Under the pieces are notes generated by a model that saw nothing but the letters and a program-made list of their open reading frames with translations, was not told where the DNA came from and did not search any database. This document shows, in pieces, positions 24,805 through 33,218 of a stretch of DNA of 42,131 nucleotides (within the stretch, counting starts at the first letter, position 1; each line of letters opens with the position of its first letter). Location of the stretch: NCBI GenBank assembly GCA_022600535.1, contig JAHZKE010000002.1:1-42131 (forward strand). The letters run 5' to 3'. This DNA is from Pseudomonadota bacterium. GTDB lineage: Bacteria; Pseudomonadota; Gammaproteobacteria; Tethybacterales; Persebacteraceae. The position numbers were made by a program, and so were the translations under genes.

Positions 24805-24830
24805 AAAACCCCCGCGTATGCGGGGGTTTT
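24805..24830 (+). terminator. Intrinsic terminator after hsp20
   Basis: An 11-bp stem, AAAACCCCCGC (24805-24815) with GCGGGGGTTTT (24820-24830), and a 4-nt loop. It could work on either strand. Its right arm ends only 3 nt before the aroC -10 box. Confidence 0.9.
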
Positions 24831-24833
24831 GCG

Positions 24834-24839
24834 TATAAT
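24834..24839 (+). promoter_or_regulatory. -10 box for aroC, immediately after the terminator
   Basis: TATAAT at 24834-24839, 9 nt before the aroC ATG. The position of a -35 box falls inside the terminator hairpin. GAGG (24842-24845) precedes the ATG by only 3 nt. Confidence 0.45.
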
Positions 24840-24848
24840 ACGAGGATT

Positions 24849-25916
24849 ATGCCAGGAAATAGTTATGGTGAGCAATTTCGTGTTAGTACGTTCGGGGAAA
24901 GCCACGGACGTGCGATTGGTTGCATTATTGACGGCTGCCCGCCAAAATTACCGATTGATCTCGCCGCGATTCAAACCGAGTTAAATCGTCGCCGTCCGGG
25001 GTCATCGCCGCATGTTACGCAACGGCGCGAGCCCGATAGTGTTGAAATTTTATCAGGAGTGTTTGAAGGGCAAACCACCGGCACGCCGATTGCAATGGTG
25101 ATTTTTAATCAAGATGCCAAATCAAAAGATTACGACAATTTGCGCGATACCTTTCGCCCCGGGCATGCCGATTTTACCTATCAGCAAAAATACGGCATTC
25201 GCGATTATCGCGGTGGCGGGCGTGCTTCGGCGCGAGAAACCGCTGCCCGCGTTGCCGCCGGTGCAGTTGCCCGCGCTTTGCTACAACAGCAAGCAGGGGT
25301 TTGTGTCCGCGCTTGTTTGGTGCAAATGGATGATATTACGATTCCGTTTAAAGAGTGGCAAGAGGTCAATCAAAACGCTTTTTTTGCCGCAGATAGCACT
25401 TATGAGACGCAACTGAGCGAACGTATTACTGAATTACGCCGTGCGGGGGACTCCTGCGGAGCGGTGGTGCAAGCCGTGGCAAGCGGTGTGCCCGCGGGGT
25501 TGGGCGAACCCGTTTTTGACCGTTTAGATGCAGACATTGCCAAAGCGATGATGAGCATTAACGCAGTGAAAGGGGTAGAAATAGGAGCAGGATTTGCCGC
25601 CGCCGCCATGCGCGGTAGCGCCCATAACGATGCGATGGAGGGGGATCAATTTTTATCAAACCACGCCGGCGGGGTATTGGGGGGAATTTCCAGCGGTCAA
25701 GACATTATTGTCCGTTTGGCAATCAAACCGACGTCAAGCATTCGTCAGCCGCAAGCAACACGAAACACCGCCGGAGACGCAACTACCGTAAGCACGACCG
25801 GGCGGCATGACCCCTGCGTTGGTATTCGTGCCGTGCCGATTGCCGAAGCAATGTTGTGTTTAACCCTTGCCGACCACCTCTTGCGTCAGCGTGCGCAATG
25901 CGGTAGTCCCGTATGA
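24849..25916 (+). CDS. aroC: Chorismate synthase
   Basis: Last step of the shikimate pathway: EPSP to chorismate, needing reduced FMN. Motifs: [37 protein letters not shown] with GGRASARET, and [17 protein letters not shown]. 355 residues, normal length. The 3' end overlaps the permease gene by 4 nt (ATGA), so aroC, the Lol permease, lolD and probably the phosphatase gene form one transcription unit. Confidence 0.97.
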   Translation: MPGNSYGEQFRVSTFGESHGRAIGCIIDGCPPKLPIDLAAIQTELNRRRPGSSPHVTQRREPDSVEILSGVFEGQTTGTPIAMVIFNQDAKSKDYDNLRDTFRPGHADFTYQQKYGIRDYRGGGRASARETAARVAAGAVARALLQQQAGVCVRACLVQMDDITIPFKEWQEVNQNAFFAADSTYETQLSERITELRRAGDSCGAVVQAVASGVPAGLGEPVFDRLDADIAKAMMSINAVKGVEIGAGFAAAAMRGSAHNDAMEGDQFLSNHAGGVLGGISSGQDIIVRLAIKPTSSIRQPQATRNTAGDATTVSTTGRHDPCVGIRAVPIAEAMLCLTLADHLLRQRAQCGSPV

Positions 25917-27157
25917 ATCTGCCTTATGAAATTCGTATCGGTCTGCGTTATGCCTTAACCGGACGCAATGATCGTTTTGTTTCTTTTGTTTCGTTGATGT
26001 CGGCCGCCGGCATTGCACTGGGGGTGGCGGCGTTAATTGTTGTGTTAGCGGTGATGAATGGCTTTCATCAAGAGTTACGCGCCCGAATATTAAGTGTGGC
26101 ATCGCACTTAGAAGCACTATCGTTAGACCGTAGCGGCTTTAGCGATTGGAGCAGCATCGCCGATGATTATTTACAACATCCCGATGTTCTCGCTGCCGCA
26201 CCCAATGTTCAACAACAAGCGTTGTTAGTGGCGGGGGATAAAACACAAGGCACATTGGTTCGCGGCATTTTGCCGCAACAAGAACAAACAGTGAGCCGTC
26301 TGGGCGAATATATTACCGAAGGCGATTTGTCCGCACTCACCGCCGGTAGCTATGGTATTTTTATGGGAGAAAAACTCGCCCAACAGTTGCGCGTTGGTGT
26401 TGGCGATGACGTTATTTTGCTCGCCCCGCAGGGCAAACTCACCGCCGCTGGTTTTTATCCGCGCTTACGCCGTTTTCATGTTGCCGGTATTTTTGTTTCG
26501 GGGTTGTATCAATACGATTCGGGGCTGTCGTATATCAACCTCACCGATGCGCAAAAAATTTACCGCTTACAAGGTCCAACCTCTATCCGTTTGCAAGTGG
26601 AAGAACTCTTACAAGCGCCGGCATTGCGCGATAAATTATCCAACATTAACCCCAAGGTATTTTTACACGATTGGACAACAAGCCACGGCGGTTTATTTCG
26701 CGCTTTAGTATTTGAAAAAAAAGTGATGTTTATTATCCTAACACTCATTATCGCCGTCGCCGCATTTAATATTGTTTCGGCATTGGTCACCATGGTACGC
26801 AATAAACGCAGCGACATCGCTATTTTGCGGGCAATGGGAGCATCCAGCGGCGGCATTATGCGTATCTTTTTATTTCAAGGAACCATCATTGGTATTTTCG
26901 GCACCTTCATCGGCGTTGTAGCCGGCATTCCCATTGCTATTAACGCGGGGTTGATTTTAGAAACCATTGAAAATTTATTCGGACGCGATTTATTCCCCGG
27001 TTCCGTTTATCATTTAGATCGTTTGCCGTCGTTAATTTCATTTTCCGATTCCTTTCTTGTCGCCGGCATCGCCGTATTATTATCATTAGCGGCGACGGCT
27101 TTTCCCGCTTGGTATAGCGGGCGGTTGCGTCCGGTAGAAGCACTGCGCTATGAGTAA
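25913..27157 (+). CDS. Lipoprotein-releasing ABC transporter permease (LolC/LolE/LolF type)
   Basis: Inner-membrane permease that extracts outer-membrane lipoproteins and passes them to LolA. The 414 residues have the MacB/FtsX layout: one N-terminal helix (about 22-50, [21 protein letters not shown]), a periplasmic domain (about 50-265), and three C-terminal helices (about 270-300, 320-350, 375-400) with the conserved [24 protein letters not shown] coupling region. Only one permease gene accompanies lolD, so it may form a homodimer as LolF does in species lacking a LolC/LolE pair; a second copy elsewhere cannot be excluded. It overlaps lolD by 8 nt. Confidence 0.9.
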   Translation: MNLPYEIRIGLRYALTGRNDRFVSFVSLMSAAGIALGVAALIVVLAVMNGFHQELRARILSVASHLEALSLDRSGFSDWSSIADDYLQHPDVLAAAPNVQQQALLVAGDKTQGTLVRGILPQQEQTVSRLGEYITEGDLSALTAGSYGIFMGEKLAQQLRVGVGDDVILLAPQGKLTAAGFYPRLRRFHVAGIFVSGLYQYDSGLSYINLTDAQKIYRLQGPTSIRLQVEELLQAPALRDKLSNINPKVFLHDWTTSHGGLFRALVFEKKVMFIILTLIIAVAAFNIVSALVTMVRNKRSDIAILRAMGASSGGIMRIFLFQGTIIGIFGTFIGVVAGIPIAINAGLILETIENLFGRDLFPGSVYHLDRLPSLISFSDSFLVAGIAVLLSLAATAFPAWYSGRLRPVEALRYE

Positions 27158-27857
27158 CAACAGCAGCAACAGTACCGCCACTGCGCCGTTGCTCACGTGC
27201 AATAATTTAAGTAAAGCATTTGAAAGCGGCGGCAACAAACAAATTGTATTAGACCATGTGTCCTGCACAGTAGAGCGCGGTGAAGTCGTGGCAATTGTCG
27301 GTTCTTCGGGGTCGGGCAAAACAACCCTGTTGCATCTTTTAGGCGGTTTAGATAGCGCCGATAGCGGCAGCATTTGTTATCACGGCGAAGATATTAATAC
27401 CTTATCAGACGGCGCCTTGACCCGTTGGCGCAATCGTCATTTAGCATTTGTATTTCAGTTTCATTTATTGCTACCCGAGTTTAGCGCCTTAGAAAATGTA
27501 GCAATGCCGTTGTTGTTACGCCGTCTGCCGCGTAAGCAAGCATTGGCACAAGCGGCGGAATGTTTGGCGGCAGTTAATTTATCGCAACACCAACACAAAA
27601 CTCCGGAAAAATTATCGGGCGGCGAGCGGCAACGGGCGGCAGTGGCACGCGCATTGGCGGGGCAGCCGGCATTTATTTTAGCCGATGAACCGACAGGAAA
27701 TTTAGACCGTAAAAATGCCGATGCCGTTTTTAATACTTTATTTCAGCAATGCCGTGCGCGTAAAATGGCGTTGATGGTTGTTAGTCACGATGAGCGTTTA
27801 GCCGAACAAGCAGACCGTAGATTAATGTTGCAAGACGGCGTGCTTACCTCAGTATGA
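27150..27857 (+). CDS. lolD: Lipoprotein-releasing ABC transporter ATP-binding protein LolD
   Basis: ATPase of the lipoprotein-release complex. Walker A VGSSGSGKTT, Q-loop VFQFHLLLPEFSALENV, signature LSGGERQRAAVARAL, Walker B FILADEPTGNLD and the switch His in VVSHDE are all intact. 235 residues. It starts inside the end of the permease gene. LolA is encoded nearby at 29405 on the other strand. Confidence 0.95.
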   Translation: MSNNSSNSTATAPLLTCNNLSKAFESGGNKQIVLDHVSCTVERGEVVAIVGSSGSGKTTLLHLLGGLDSADSGSICYHGEDINTLSDGALTRWRNRHLAFVFQFHLLLPEFSALENVAMPLLLRRLPRKQALAQAAECLAAVNLSQHQHKTPEKLSGGERQRAAVARALAGQPAFILADEPTGNLDRKNADAVFNTLFQQCRARKMALMVVSHDERLAEQADRRLMLQDGVLTSV

Positions 27858-27876
27858 TAATAAGAGGAGGAAAGAG

Positions 27877-28329
27877 ATGAAAAAAATATTATTTGTTTGC
27901 ACCGGAAATATCTGTCGCTCGCCGACTGCCGAAGCCGTGTTACGACAAATGGCGACAAACGAAAACAAAACAGTGCAAGTGGATTCGGCAGGCACCGGCG
28001 ATTGGCATAGCGGTGCCGCCCCCGATCCCCGCGCGTGTGATGCCGCCTCGTATCGCGGTTATCGTATGGACGGGATGATTGCCCGCCAAGTACAGCGTGA
28101 AGATTTTACAAATTTTGATGTACTGTATGCCATGACTGCCGAACATTTAGCGTATTTACACGAACTCGCCCCACGTGCTTTGCAACATAAAGCGCTATTA
28201 TTTCTCGCCGATACAATGGGCAAGGAGGAAGATGTCCCCGACCCTTATTATGGCGGTGATGTCGGCTTTGAACAAATGATGGATTTATTAGAAGCAGGGT
28301 GTGAGAACATCATTAAAAAAATCCCTTAA
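27877..28329 (+). CDS. Low-molecular-weight protein-tyrosine phosphatase
   Basis: A 150-residue phosphatase with the P-loop CTGNICRSP at residues 8-16 and the general-acid motif DPYYGG near residue 123. Bacterial homologues act on tyrosine-phosphorylated proteins, often exopolysaccharide kinases, but no kinase or polysaccharide gene is nearby. A strong ribosome site GAGGAGG (27864-27870) lies 6 nt before the ATG. It starts 19 nt after lolD. Confidence 0.92.
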   Translation: MKKILFVCTGNICRSPTAEAVLRQMATNENKTVQVDSAGTGDWHSGAAPDPRACDAASYRGYRMDGMIARQVQREDFTNFDVLYAMTAEHLAYLHELAPRALQHKALLFLADTMGKEEDVPDPYYGGDVGFEQMMDLLEAGCENIIKKIP

Positions 28330-28519
28330 TAAACAGTTAGCGCTCGCTGTGCTCGTAGCATTAAAAGCTATCAAAGTGGCACAGGTTAAATTCCCCCTCC
28401 GTTGGCAAACGGTTGGTTGCCTGTCAAAAACCACCTCGCCCCTACGGAGCACTCCTAATTAAAAAAGGGGTTGATAACTCTACGAGCGCAGAAAGCACGA
28501 GCGTGATATACTGCACGCC
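28330..28519. repeat. Non-coding gap made of intergenic repeat fragments
   Basis: Contains TTAAATTCCCCCTCCG (28386-28401), a small CCGTT-ggca-AACGG hairpin (28399-28412), and AACTCTACGAGCG (28476-28488), an inverted piece of the repeat CGCTCGTAGAGTT seen twice near 36200 and 36460. No gene is seen here. Confidence 0.5.
28507..28512 (+). promoter_or_regulatory. -10 box for the EamA transporter, close to the start codon
   Basis: TATACT at 28507-28512, 7 nt before the ATG at 28520, with no Shine-Dalgarno. No good -35 is present. Confidence 0.35.
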
Positions 28520-29404
28520 ATGTTGCGCCCCACCCACCTTGTTGCATTGATTGGCATTAATGTCATTTTTGCAGGCGCTTATATCGCCGGTAAATTCGGG
28601 GTTAATCATTTCCCGCCGCTGTTTTTTTCGGGCGCACGTTTTTTGCTGGTCTTTCTTGCTCTCTTGCCTTTTTTTCGTTGGCACCCCGTGCCGCGCACGC
28701 ATCTTAAACCGTTTCTTGGCTTTTGTTTCAGTATGGGGATTGGAGTTTATGCTTCTATGTATTTGGCGTTATCTCTTGCCGATGGCGTTTCGGGGATTTT
28801 AATCGGCACACAATTTTCGGTACCAATGGCGGCATTGTTGGGGATGTGGTGGTTGAAAGATAAAATCAGTCAAACAACATGGTTGGGGATTATCCTCGCA
28901 TTTGTCGGCGTAATGATTGTTGGTTTTGATGGCGCGATTTTAGGGTACGGCTTCGCGTTTTCGCTAATTATTCTCAGTGCGTTTTTTTATGCCAGTGCCA
29001 ATGTACTCTCGCAAAAGTTAAGCGGCAAAGTCAGCGTGCTCAATCTAAATGCGTGGATGGCACTGTTGTCGGCTCCGCCCATGTTTTTGTGTTCGCTCTT
29101 ATTTGAACAACAACAATGGCAGGCGCTCACCACTGCCGATAGCGGCGATTGGGCGGCCTTGTTGTATTCGGCATTGGTCGTAACCTTAGTTGGACATTGC
29201 GGTATGTTTGTTTTGTTGCGCCGTTATCCGGTGGCGTTAATTATGCCGTATTATGTATTAGTGCCGATATTCGGTGTTATCGGTAGTATTGTGATGTTTT
29301 CCGAAACCCCGACATTGAAATTTTATCTCGGGGCGGTCATTGCGTTGTCAGGCGTATGGGTGGTCAATGTTATCGGCAAGCGCCGTCGCTTGACGACAGC
29401 GTAA
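28520..29404 (+). CDS. EamA-family (DMT superfamily) exporter
   Basis: A 294-residue inner-membrane protein with about ten predicted helices and two EamA repeats (about residues 5-135 and 148-285). Seen: INVIFAGAYIAGKFGVNHFPP and SGARFLLVFLALLPFF in the first repeat, LSLADGVSGILIGTQFSVPMAALLG, and a second repeat ending LKFYLGAVIALSGVWVVNVI. Members export amino acids or other metabolites; the substrate cannot be deduced. It is convergent with lolA, with no gap between the stops. Confidence 0.88.
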   Translation: MLRPTHLVALIGINVIFAGAYIAGKFGVNHFPPLFFSGARFLLVFLALLPFFRWHPVPRTHLKPFLGFCFSMGIGVYASMYLALSLADGVSGILIGTQFSVPMAALLGMWWLKDKISQTTWLGIILAFVGVMIVGFDGAILGYGFAFSLIILSAFFYASANVLSQKLSGKVSVLNLNAWMALLSAPPMFLCSLLFEQQQWQALTTADSGDWAALLYSALVVTLVGHCGMFVLLRRYPVALIMPYYVLVPIFGVIGSIVMFSETPTLKFYLGAVIALSGVWVVNVIGKRRRLTTA

Positions 29405-30052
29405 TTATTGAATATCAATCACTTCGCTCCCTAACGGCGGCGTGAAAGAAAAAACATCTTCAGCATCGTGGATGTTATATTGAATATCGTTAATGTGCAT
29501 GATAATTTTACCGCCAAAATGATCCACCAATAAAACTTTTTGCAACGTGCCATCGGCAGTGGCAAAGGCGAGTGAGATGCGTTTCAATGGGCTATTTTGA
29601 TCTAAGGCGTTGGCGTTAATCCAGCGTAGGGTATCGTCAATACCGGCAGATAAAACGTAATCTTTTTTAAGTGCGTCCGCTGAGCCCGAAGTCAGTGTTT
29701 CTATTAGCCCGTTTTTTTCGGCACTGGCAAAAGGTTGCGCAGTGGCTTGTTCAATTTCGGCTTCGTAGATCCAAACAATTTCACCATCGGCAACAATCAG
29801 CGGTTGTTCGGGGGAGGCATATTGCAGACGAAATAAATTCGGACGTTGATACGATAACACGCCGGTGGTTTGATAAAGCAGGGCATCTTTACTGTTAAAT
29901 GCCTGTTGTTCAAAAGCAAGCGTAGCGACCGGTTGGGTGAGAAATTGCTCAAACAAAGCAAAGGCATCGTTTTGCTGTGCCGTTGCGGTATTACCCAAAG
30001 TCGCCGAAGCCGCCAATAGAGCGAGTAAGAAAAGTTTTATTGTTCGTCGCAT
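29405..30052 (-). CDS. lolA: Outer-membrane lipoprotein carrier protein LolA
   Basis: Periplasmic chaperone that carries lipoproteins from the LolCDE/LolF complex to the outer membrane. The 215 residues begin with a signal peptide (LFLLALLAASATLG, cleavage near TATA-QQ), followed by the LolA barrel with FEQQAFNSKDALLYQTTGVLS, RPNLFRLQYASPEQPLIVADG and the C-terminal VFSFTPPLGSEVID. It overlaps the fur gene upstream by 16 nt on the minus strand, so the two are probably cotranscribed. Confidence 0.9.
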   Translation of the reverse strand: MRRTIKLFLLALLAASATLGNTATAQQNDAFALFEQFLTQPVATLAFEQQAFNSKDALLYQTTGVLSYQRPNLFRLQYASPEQPLIVADGEIVWIYEAEIEQATAQPFASAEKNGLIETLTSGSADALKKDYVLSAGIDDTLRWINANALDQNSPLKRISLAFATADGTLQKVLLVDHFGGKIIMHINDIQYNIHDAEDVFSFTPPLGSEVIDIQ

Positions 30053-30444
30053 TCTTTTTTACGGCAATCGGCGTAGAGCAAAAGCGAATGATGTTCTTCT
30101 AATTGCCGTTGCTTCATAATGCTATTGTTATAGCGCAAGATATTCGGATCTTTAATTTCTTCTACTTTACCGCAGCGGGAGCAAATGAGTTGCGGCATGG
30201 TGTCGTTGCGGCTGCTTTCGTAAAGCGCATTATTTTCGGATAAAATTTTACGTGCCAACCCTGCGCTACACAATGCCGATAAGGTGCGGTAGACCGTAGC
30301 AAAGCCAATTTTTACGGCAGGTAACTGTTGCCATACTTCGCGCGCTGATAATGGAGAATCGTTATTGTGTAAAATTTCCAATACACTCAAACGGTTTGCA
30401 GTTGCTTTTAATCCGCTACTTTCAATGGTAGATTTTTTATTCAT
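30037..30444 (-). CDS. Fur-family metalloregulator with a degenerate metal-sensing site
   Basis: The ATG at 30444 gives 135 residues; a longer in-frame start at 30480 would add an unrelated 12-residue extension. The winged helix (LKATANRLSVLEILHNND, IGFATVYRTLSALCSAGLARK) and the structural zinc site (CSRCGK and C-x4-C in CRKKEC) are as in Fur. The usual HHDH motif before the first zinc pair is replaced by NDTMPQ, and the later Glu and Gly-His positions are also changed (ADC for GHC). It is divergent from bamE, the classic fur position, but the metal-sensing residues look lost. Confidence 0.85.
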   Translation of the reverse strand: MNKKSTIESSGLKATANRLSVLEILHNNDSPLSAREVWQQLPAVKIGFATVYRTLSALCSAGLARKILSENNALYESSRNDTMPQLICSRCGKVEEIKDPNILRYNNSIMKQRQLEEHHSLLLYADCRKKECDEQ

Positions 30445-30465
30445 GTTAGAATCTCGACATGTTTT

Positions 30466-30471
30466 ATTATA
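30466..30471 (-). promoter_or_regulatory. -10 box for the fur-like gene
   Basis: TATAAT on the minus strand at 30471-30466, 21 nt before the ATG at 30444. It lies in the 46-bp divergent gap shared with bamE, so both promoters must overlap. Confidence 0.45.
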
Positions 30472-30490
30472 CAGCAACATTACCGAGCTT

Positions 30491-30847
30491 ATGAATCGAC
30501 TAATCCCCCTCTCTTCCTTGCGTTTTTTATTGTTGGCGTTGGCACTGTTGGCAAGCAGTTGCGCCTATAAAGTAGAGATTAAACAAGGCGATGAAACCTT
30601 ATTAGAAGGTATAGAACAACTGCAAATCGGCATGACGCAAGATGAAGTTGTGCAACTGTTAGGGCCCGTACAAACCCCGCGTTTGTTTAAACAAAATATC
30701 TGGATTTACGCCTATCAGTTGCGTTCGGCGGGGTTTACTAGTAAGCCGCAGTTGCGTTCGGTAGAACTTGTGTTTGATGCCAACGGCACCTTGCAGGTGA
30801 TTCGTGAGTTACACAACGATTATGCCGAAACCGACGATGCCAATTAA
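30491..30847 (+). CDS. bamE: Outer-membrane assembly lipoprotein BamE
   Basis: Lipoprotein subunit of the BAM complex (SmpA/OmlA family). From ATG 30491 there are 118 residues: a signal peptide with a lipobox-like ALLASSC (Cys at residue 22), then the BamE fold with IEQLQIGMTQDEVVQLLG and WIYAYQLRS. Its divergence from fur is the standard gammaproteobacterial arrangement. It overlaps dapB by 11 nt. Confidence 0.92.
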   Translation: MNRLIPLSSLRFLLLALALLASSCAYKVEIKQGDETLLEGIEQLQIGMTQDEVVQLLGPVQTPRLFKQNIWIYAYQLRSAGFTSKPQLRSVELVFDANGTLQVIRELHNDYAETDDAN

Positions 30848-31646
30848 AATAGCCATCGCCGGTGCCAGCGGCAGAATGGGGGCAGAACTCATCAAAGCCG
30901 TTGCCGCCGACCCGGCTTTTACTTTAACGCTCGCCTTTGAACAAGCAGGACACGCCAGCATTGACACAACGGCAGCAGATGGAAAAACATTGATACAAGC
31001 CGAACCGATGTTGGGCGAAGTCGCTACTGATGTATTAATTGATTTTACCGCCCCCGTTGCGACCTTGCAATTTGCACAAATTTGCCGCGCACAAAAAACT
31101 GCAATGGTGATTGGCAGCACGGGTTTTGATGAGCAACAACTGCAACAACTAAAGCAAGCGGGAGAAGACATCCCCATACTCTTCGCCCAAAATATGAGTA
31201 TTGGCGTGAATGCACTGTATCGCATTGCCGCCTACGCCGCCCAGATATTAAAAGCGGGGCGTTTAGGTGGCGGTTACGATATTGAAATTTCCGAAGAACA
31301 TCACCGCCACAAAAAAGATGCCCCTTCGGGCACGGCATTGCGTTTAGGGCAGGAAGTTGCCCAAGCCAGCGGCAGCAATTTTGACGAAGATGCCGTATTT
31401 GCCCGCCACGGCGCCGATGCCTTGCGCGGCGAACACGATATTGGTTTTTCGGTGGTGCGCGGCGGCGATATTGTCGGCACCCATCGCGTGCAATTTTCCG
31501 GCAGCGGTGAGCAAATAGAAATTACCCATCGTTCTGCCAGCCGCGCAAACTATGTTGCCGGAGCGTTGCGGGCGGCAAAATTTGTCGCGCATGCCACGCC
31601 GCAATTTTATAACGGCATTGATGCAATTTTAGCAAGCGAAGCATGA
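30837..31646 (+). CDS. dapB: 4-hydroxy-tetrahydrodipicolinate reductase
   Basis: Reduces HTPA to tetrahydrodipicolinate on the way to lysine and meso-DAP. ATG 30837 places KIAIAGASGRMG at the N-terminus (269 aa, near the E. coli 273); ATG 30822 would add five residues. Seen: DFTAPVATLQF, VIGSTGFDEQQLQQL, ISEEHHRHKKDAPSGTALRLG (the catalytic His/Lys motif) and GDIVGTHRVQFSGSGEQIE. It overlaps bamE by 11 nt. Confidence 0.95.
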   Translation: MPIKIAIAGASGRMGAELIKAVAADPAFTLTLAFEQAGHASIDTTAADGKTLIQAEPMLGEVATDVLIDFTAPVATLQFAQICRAQKTAMVIGSTGFDEQQLQQLKQAGEDIPILFAQNMSIGVNALYRIAAYAAQILKAGRLGGGYDIEISEEHHRHKKDAPSGTALRLGQEVAQASGSNFDEDAVFARHGADALRGEHDIGFSVVRGGDIVGTHRVQFSGSGEQIEITHRSASRANYVAGALRAAKFVAHATPQFYNGIDAILASEA

Positions 31647-31764
31647 GCGCTCGCGCCCGCGCCTTCCCGATTAATTTCTATTTTTACCGCATTCGCTAAA
31701 TTCACTAACAGACCACGATAAAAACGGGTAAAATATCTATTCTCATTCCTATTAATAAAGAACA

Positions 31765-33150
31765 ATGACTGAACAACAACAAGAACATACTCCCGCTACT
31801 GCCCCTGTTGCCCCTGCTCCCGCTGCCGAGGCGCCGCCGAAAAACCCGCTATTACGTCATGCGGATTTTATTTTTCCGACAGCAGACATTGACCCGAAAA
31901 TAGATACCCGTCTGTTGCAGCAACAAGGGAAAGTATCGCTCCCCGGGTTTCGCCGCGGTAAAGTGCCGGTCTCGGTGATGCGCCAACGCTTTGGCAAAGA
32001 TACCTTGCACGAAATTCTGCAACAAGAATGCGGTGTTAAATTTCAAGAAAAATTGAAAGAAGAAAACGAACGCGCCGCCGCGCAACCTGAGTTACACTTG
32101 CCCGATATTGCAACCGACGGGCAGTATCGCGTCCATTGTCATTACGAGATTATTCCTGAGATTGCCGCCCCCGATTTGTCGGGCAAAGAACTTAAAAATC
32201 CTATTTTTTCGGTTACTGATAATGTTGTTGATGAAATGGTAGAAATTTTACGCAAACAACGCGGCACTTATGCCGTAACAGAGGGTGCGGTAGAAGATAA
32301 CGATTATCGTTTGCGGGTAGATTTTAGCAGTGTGCTGTTAGAAGCAGACGGAGAAAATAAAGGCAATGTTGTTGAAGAAGGCAAAGATAAAGTGATTGTA
32401 TTAGCCGATAAAACCTTGCGCCCCGAACTAAAAGAAACATTGCAGGGCGCGCGTGTTGGCGATAAACGCACTGCCGAATTACCCATGCCGGAAGGCGGCG
32501 ATAACCCGCAAATGCAAGGGCGGGTGATTGCGATGGAACTTACCGTCAATAGCATTGAGAAATTAGAAAAAGCAGAATTGAATGAAGAATTTTTTGGCGC
32601 GTTCGGCGATGAAGAAAAAACATTAGAAGCATTTCGTAAATCGGTGCAGGAACATTTACAACGCGAAAGCAAAATACGCTTGCGTAATTTTTTACATACC
32701 CGCGCAATGAATTTACTGATTGATGCGACTCCCGAATTTGCGCTACCGCAAGCCATGCTCATTAACGAATGCCATCGTTTAATGCACACCGCACAAGCGC
32801 AATGGAAAGAACGCGGTAGCCCTGAGACCGCCGCGCAATTATCATTGCCGATGTTTTATAACGATGCCGAACGGCGCGTGAAGTTAGGGCTTATTTTATC
32901 GGCTTGGCAGCAACGCGAAAAACCTGAAATTGGCAAAGAAGATATAGATGCCCGTCTGCAAGAAATTGTCTCGGCATACGAAGATCCGGCAGCTATGGCA
33001 ACACAGTTGCGCTCCAATCAAAACGAAATGGAAGCGGTGTATTTATCTATATTAGAAGATCGCATTACCGATTGGGTCTTGGCGAATTGCACCAGTAGCG
33101 ACGAAGCAGAAATGACGTTGTCTGATTTTCTAAATGAACAGGCAACATAA
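31765..33150 (+). CDS. tig: Trigger factor
   Basis: Ribosome-bound chaperone and prolyl isomerase. The ribosome-docking signature GFRRGKVP is present near residue 57, followed by the N-domain helices, a PPIase domain (about 175-265, VEDNDYRLRVDFS...) and the long C-terminal helical cradle. 461 residues. The N-terminus is unusual: the first beta-strand normally before GLERR is replaced by an Ala/Pro-rich stretch (TPATAPVAPAPAAEAPP). It heads the tig-clpP-clpX unit. The 118-bp gap upstream holds no clear promoter; TAAAAT at 31729-31734 is the best -10 candidate. Confidence 0.93.
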   Translation: MTEQQQEHTPATAPVAPAPAAEAPPKNPLLRHADFIFPTADIDPKIDTRLLQQQGKVSLPGFRRGKVPVSVMRQRFGKDTLHEILQQECGVKFQEKLKEENERAAAQPELHLPDIATDGQYRVHCHYEIIPEIAAPDLSGKELKNPIFSVTDNVVDEMVEILRKQRGTYAVTEGAVEDNDYRLRVDFSSVLLEADGENKGNVVEEGKDKVIVLADKTLRPELKETLQGARVGDKRTAELPMPEGGDNPQMQGRVIAMELTVNSIEKLEKAELNEEFFGAFGDEEKTLEAFRKSVQEHLQRESKIRLRNFLHTRAMNLLIDATPEFALPQAMLINECHRLMHTAQAQWKERGSPETAAQLSLPMFYNDAERRVKLGLILSAWQQREKPEIGKEDIDARLQEIVSAYEDPAAMATQLRSNQNEMEAVYLSILEDRITDWVLANCTSSDEAEMTLSDFLNEQAT

Positions 33151-33218
33151 TACAGCGAGTCACTGCATTTGCCTGATTTATTCGTGCGCGGTGTGCGCAT
33201 TGAAGGAAGTACAATATT

